Shown in pieces: positions 23,161 to 25,126 of a DNA stretch of 25,126 nucleotides. The position numbers and the translations under genes are program-made. The DNA lies in the IMG/VR virus record IMGVR_UViG_3300042519_003104, positions 1 to 25,126 of that record; one strand, 5' to 3'. The stretch comes from a virus. Numbering within the stretch: position 1 is the first letter of the stretch; each line of letters opens with the position of its first letter. Below the pieces are notes generated by a model, which did no database searches, was not told the DNA's origin, and worked only from the letters and a program-made list of their open reading frames with translations.

Positions 23161-25126
23161 ATGATTACTTGGATTACTCCAGCTGGCAGACTAAACATAG
23201 TAACCGAAAGGATTATTCTAGATATTCCTCTAGAAGCAACATCCAGTGTTGGTCCTATTACATTTACCTTGCTGGCAGGCTCATTGCCTAGAGGGCTAAG
23301 ACTAGACACAGTGGTAACCACAGATAGTTCTCAGGGCACGGTGTTTATCAAGGGCAGTCCCACAGAAGTAGAAAAATACACAGTCAGCAGATTTGTAATT
23401 CGTGCAGACGACGGAGAAGACATTGAAGATCGAACTTTCAGCATCGATGTTGACGGTTCCGATGAACCAGCTTGGTTGACCAAAGAAGGGTTCTTGAATG
23501 TAGGTTCAGGTGAAAATTATTTTGTTCTCGATAATGCGTTTGTGGATTTCCAGCTAGAAGCAGAAGACACAGATGAAAGCATCGGTGATGTACTAGAATA
23601 CTATCTTGTGCCGTCGGGTGGGGAATTACCTCCTGGTCTAACACTAACACGCCAAGGAAGACTATTTGGATTCACTGATCCGGTGTTTGCGCTAGATGTG
23701 GCAGGTCCAGGTGGATATGATACTGAAGCATTTGATATCACAGCACTGGATGTAGCTGAAGCCAAAAGCAACGGATTTGATTCCTATCTCTATGACAATG
23801 TCACCTATGGTTACACCGAGGCCAGTCAAACTCCTAGACGACTAAGTAGATTCTACACGTTTATTGTTGCTGTGTCAGACGGCGAAAATGAAATAAGAAG
23901 ATTGTTTAGAATTTGGGTGGTCACTGAAGAATTCTTGCAGGCGGACAACAGTATACTACAGATCGATACCAATCTGTTCCGAGCTGATGCTTCAAGTGAT
24001 CGTAAACCAATATGGATTACTGAAAGCAATCTAGGTAGACGAAGAGCCAATAACTACATCACAGTTTATCTAGATGTTTATGATCCTCCTTCACTTGCCG
24101 GCACTATTACATATATATTTTTGCCTACCAACGGTGGCACCTACAGATACAAAGATACCGGGGAAATAATTACCACTGGCCGATGGGAACTTAGTTCAGA
24201 AACTGTGTACTTTCCAGTATCGAATATTAGAACCAATGATCCTGATGACTGGACTGTGATCATACCGGAAACTGTGAGCCAACTGCCTCCGGGCATGGTG
24301 ATTGATTCTATCACTGGTGAAATAGCTGGTCGAGTGCCTTATCAAAGTGCTGTAACCAAAACGTATCAATTTACCGTACAGGCTATTAATTATCCTGCCA
24401 CTCTGTCCTCGTTGGTCTACACAGTGTTGCTGGGCAGTTGGAGTTCTACTTTTAACTATACCATAGGTCAGGCCGTGAGGTATGGAGATTTTATCTACAT
24501 AGCTGTGCAAGCCAGTAGAAATCAATTTCCAGATGCATTGGACAGCATATATTGGACCAAGGGTGTTTCAACTGTTGAAAAAATATTCAGTATAGACATC
24601 ATTGGTGAAATTGAAAGCAGTATAGAGTGGATATCCGACAGTGATCTAGGAACCATAGTTCCCAATCAACCCAGTCAGAAGTTTGTAGAAGCTAGAAGTT
24701 TGAGATACGGTGGCAGAGTGATCTATGAAATTGCCACAGGCACACTGCCGCCAGGATTAGACTTTCAGTCCACGGGTATCATAATCGGCAAGGTAAAACA
24801 ATTTGGTGATGACAACGGGCCTGGCCTCACTAGATTCTACGAAAGAATTGACAGTTTGAATCCCAGTGAAGATAGTTCTACACTGTCTAGAAACTATACT
24901 CCAGCATTTGATAACAACACCAGCTTTGACAAAACATTTAAATTTGAGATCATAGCCAAAGATTCTGCAAATTTTGCAGAATCGTTAAAAGCATTCACGA
25001 TGCTGGTGGTAGCAGACAACACAAAAACTTTCGCCAACCTGTATCTTAAAGCATTTCAGACCAAGGATAAAAGACTGAATTGGTTTAATTTTATCACGGA
25101 TAACAATATATTTAGATCCGATGATT
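23161..25126 (+). CDS. virion protein with He_PIG-like Ig modules and a CBM5/12-like module, 3' end missing
   Basis: The frame opens at ATG 23161 after a Shine-Dalgarno (AAGGA, 23150-23154) and stays open to the window end, giving 655 residues of an unfinished protein. Four segments follow the He_PIG pattern LPxGLxxD-xxGxIxGxP: LPRGL 42, LPPGL 156 (with GRLFGF), LPPGM 375 (ITGEIAGRVP) and LPPGL 529 (TGIIIGKV). Each belongs to a cadherin/Ig-like beta-sandwich of about 100 residues. Between the third and fourth, residues 427-468 (GSWSSTFNYTIGQAVRYGD ... YIAV ... FPD ... YWTKG) fit the pattern of CBM5/12 chitin-binding-type modules (W, Y-x-x-G-x-x-V-x-Y, Y-x-A, P, W). It does not carry the N-terminal module of its neighbours. 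Likely a baseplate or tail-surface protein that binds glycans or peptidoglycan. Confidence 0.85.
   Translation, partial: MITWITPAGRLNIVTERIILDIPLEATSSVGPITFTLLAGSLPRGLRLDTVVTTDSSQGTVFIKGSPTEVEKYTVSRFVIRADDGEDIEDRTFSIDVDGSDEPAWLTKEGFLNVGSGENYFVLDNAFVDFQLEAEDTDESIGDVLEYYLVPSGGELPPGLTLTRQGRLFGFTDPVFALDVAGPGGYDTEAFDITALDVAEAKSNGFDSYLYDNVTYGYTEASQTPRRLSRFYTFIVAVSDGENEIRRLFRIWVVTEEFLQADNSILQIDTNLFRADASSDRKPIWITESNLGRRRANNYITVYLDVYDPPSLAGTITYIFLPTNGGTYRYKDTGEIITTGRWELSSETVYFPVSNIRTNDPDDWTVIIPETVSQLPPGMVIDSITGEIAGRVPYQSAVTKTYQFTVQAINYPATLSSLVYTVLLGSWSSTFNYTIGQAVRYGDFIYIAVQASRNQFPDALDSIYWTKGVSTVEKIFSIDIIGEIESSIEWISDSDLGTIVPNQPSQKFVEARSLRYGGRVIYEIATGTLPPGLDFQSTGIIIGKVKQFGDDNGPGLTRFYERIDSLNPSEDSSTLSRNYTPAFDNNTSFDKTFKFEIIAKDSANFAESLKAFTMLVVADNTKTFANLYLKAFQTKDKRLNWFNFITDNNIFRSDD

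Noticed and set aside
1-25126. tRNA, rRNA or integrase/attachment sites
   Set aside because: I looked for cloverleaf-like segments in the short gaps and for recombinase motifs in the proteins and found none; nearly all bases are coding.

Overview
The window looks like part of the genome of a tailed bacteriophage (Caudoviricetes), most like the large T4-related myoviruses of marine or fresh water whose hosts are Gram-negative bacteria. The evidence is dense packing with 1-35 nt gene overlaps, small phage-type hypothetical genes, a block of metabolic and repair genes of the kind such phages carry (QueD-like, KdsA, glycosyltransferase, UvdE/UvsE, superoxide dismutase, IscU, IscA), and then a run of very large, repetitive virion genes. 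No integrase, terminase, capsid gene, tRNA or rRNA is visible, so host and exact lineage cannot be fixed from this piece.

Left part (1-4049, + strand): the 3' part of a QueD-like gene, a small membrane protein, kdsA, a GT-A glycosyltransferase with a DxD motif, a WYL_2-like small protein, an unknown 131-residue protein, and a UV-damage endonuclease. KdsA plus the glycosyltransferase suggest surface-sugar (LPS/Kdo) chemistry. A perfect sigma70-type promoter lies between the glycosyltransferase and the WYL_2-like gene and predicts a leaderless transcript.

Middle part (4021-5946): two minus-strand genes (an Ala/Pro/Lys-rich repeat protein and a zinc-ribbon protein) face the plus-strand cassette sod-iscU-iscA, whose three genes overlap end to start. 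The two short intergenic gaps (41 and 70 nt) each hold a divergent pair of TAAATA elements like T4-type late promoters.

Right part (5947-25126, + strand): five virion genes. Four in a row (2473, 503, 2560 and 182 residues) begin with versions of one roughly 35-residue module of the form I-N-x-G ... GD-x-L-R-x-A-F-x-K-V-N-x-N-F-x-E-L, probably a shared attachment or assembly module. The first giant has a beta-helix-like tailspike region and a C-terminal domain resembling phage autoproteolytic chaperone (Peptidase_G2-type) domains. The second giant has two apparent beta-propellers (Asp-box and SBBP-like) set among repeated fibre modules, some with HxH motifs. The fifth gene, cut by the window end, has four He_PIG-like Ig modules and a CBM5/12-like carbohydrate-binding motif. 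No stretch over 300 bases lacks a gene; all intergenic gaps are 70 nt or shorter.
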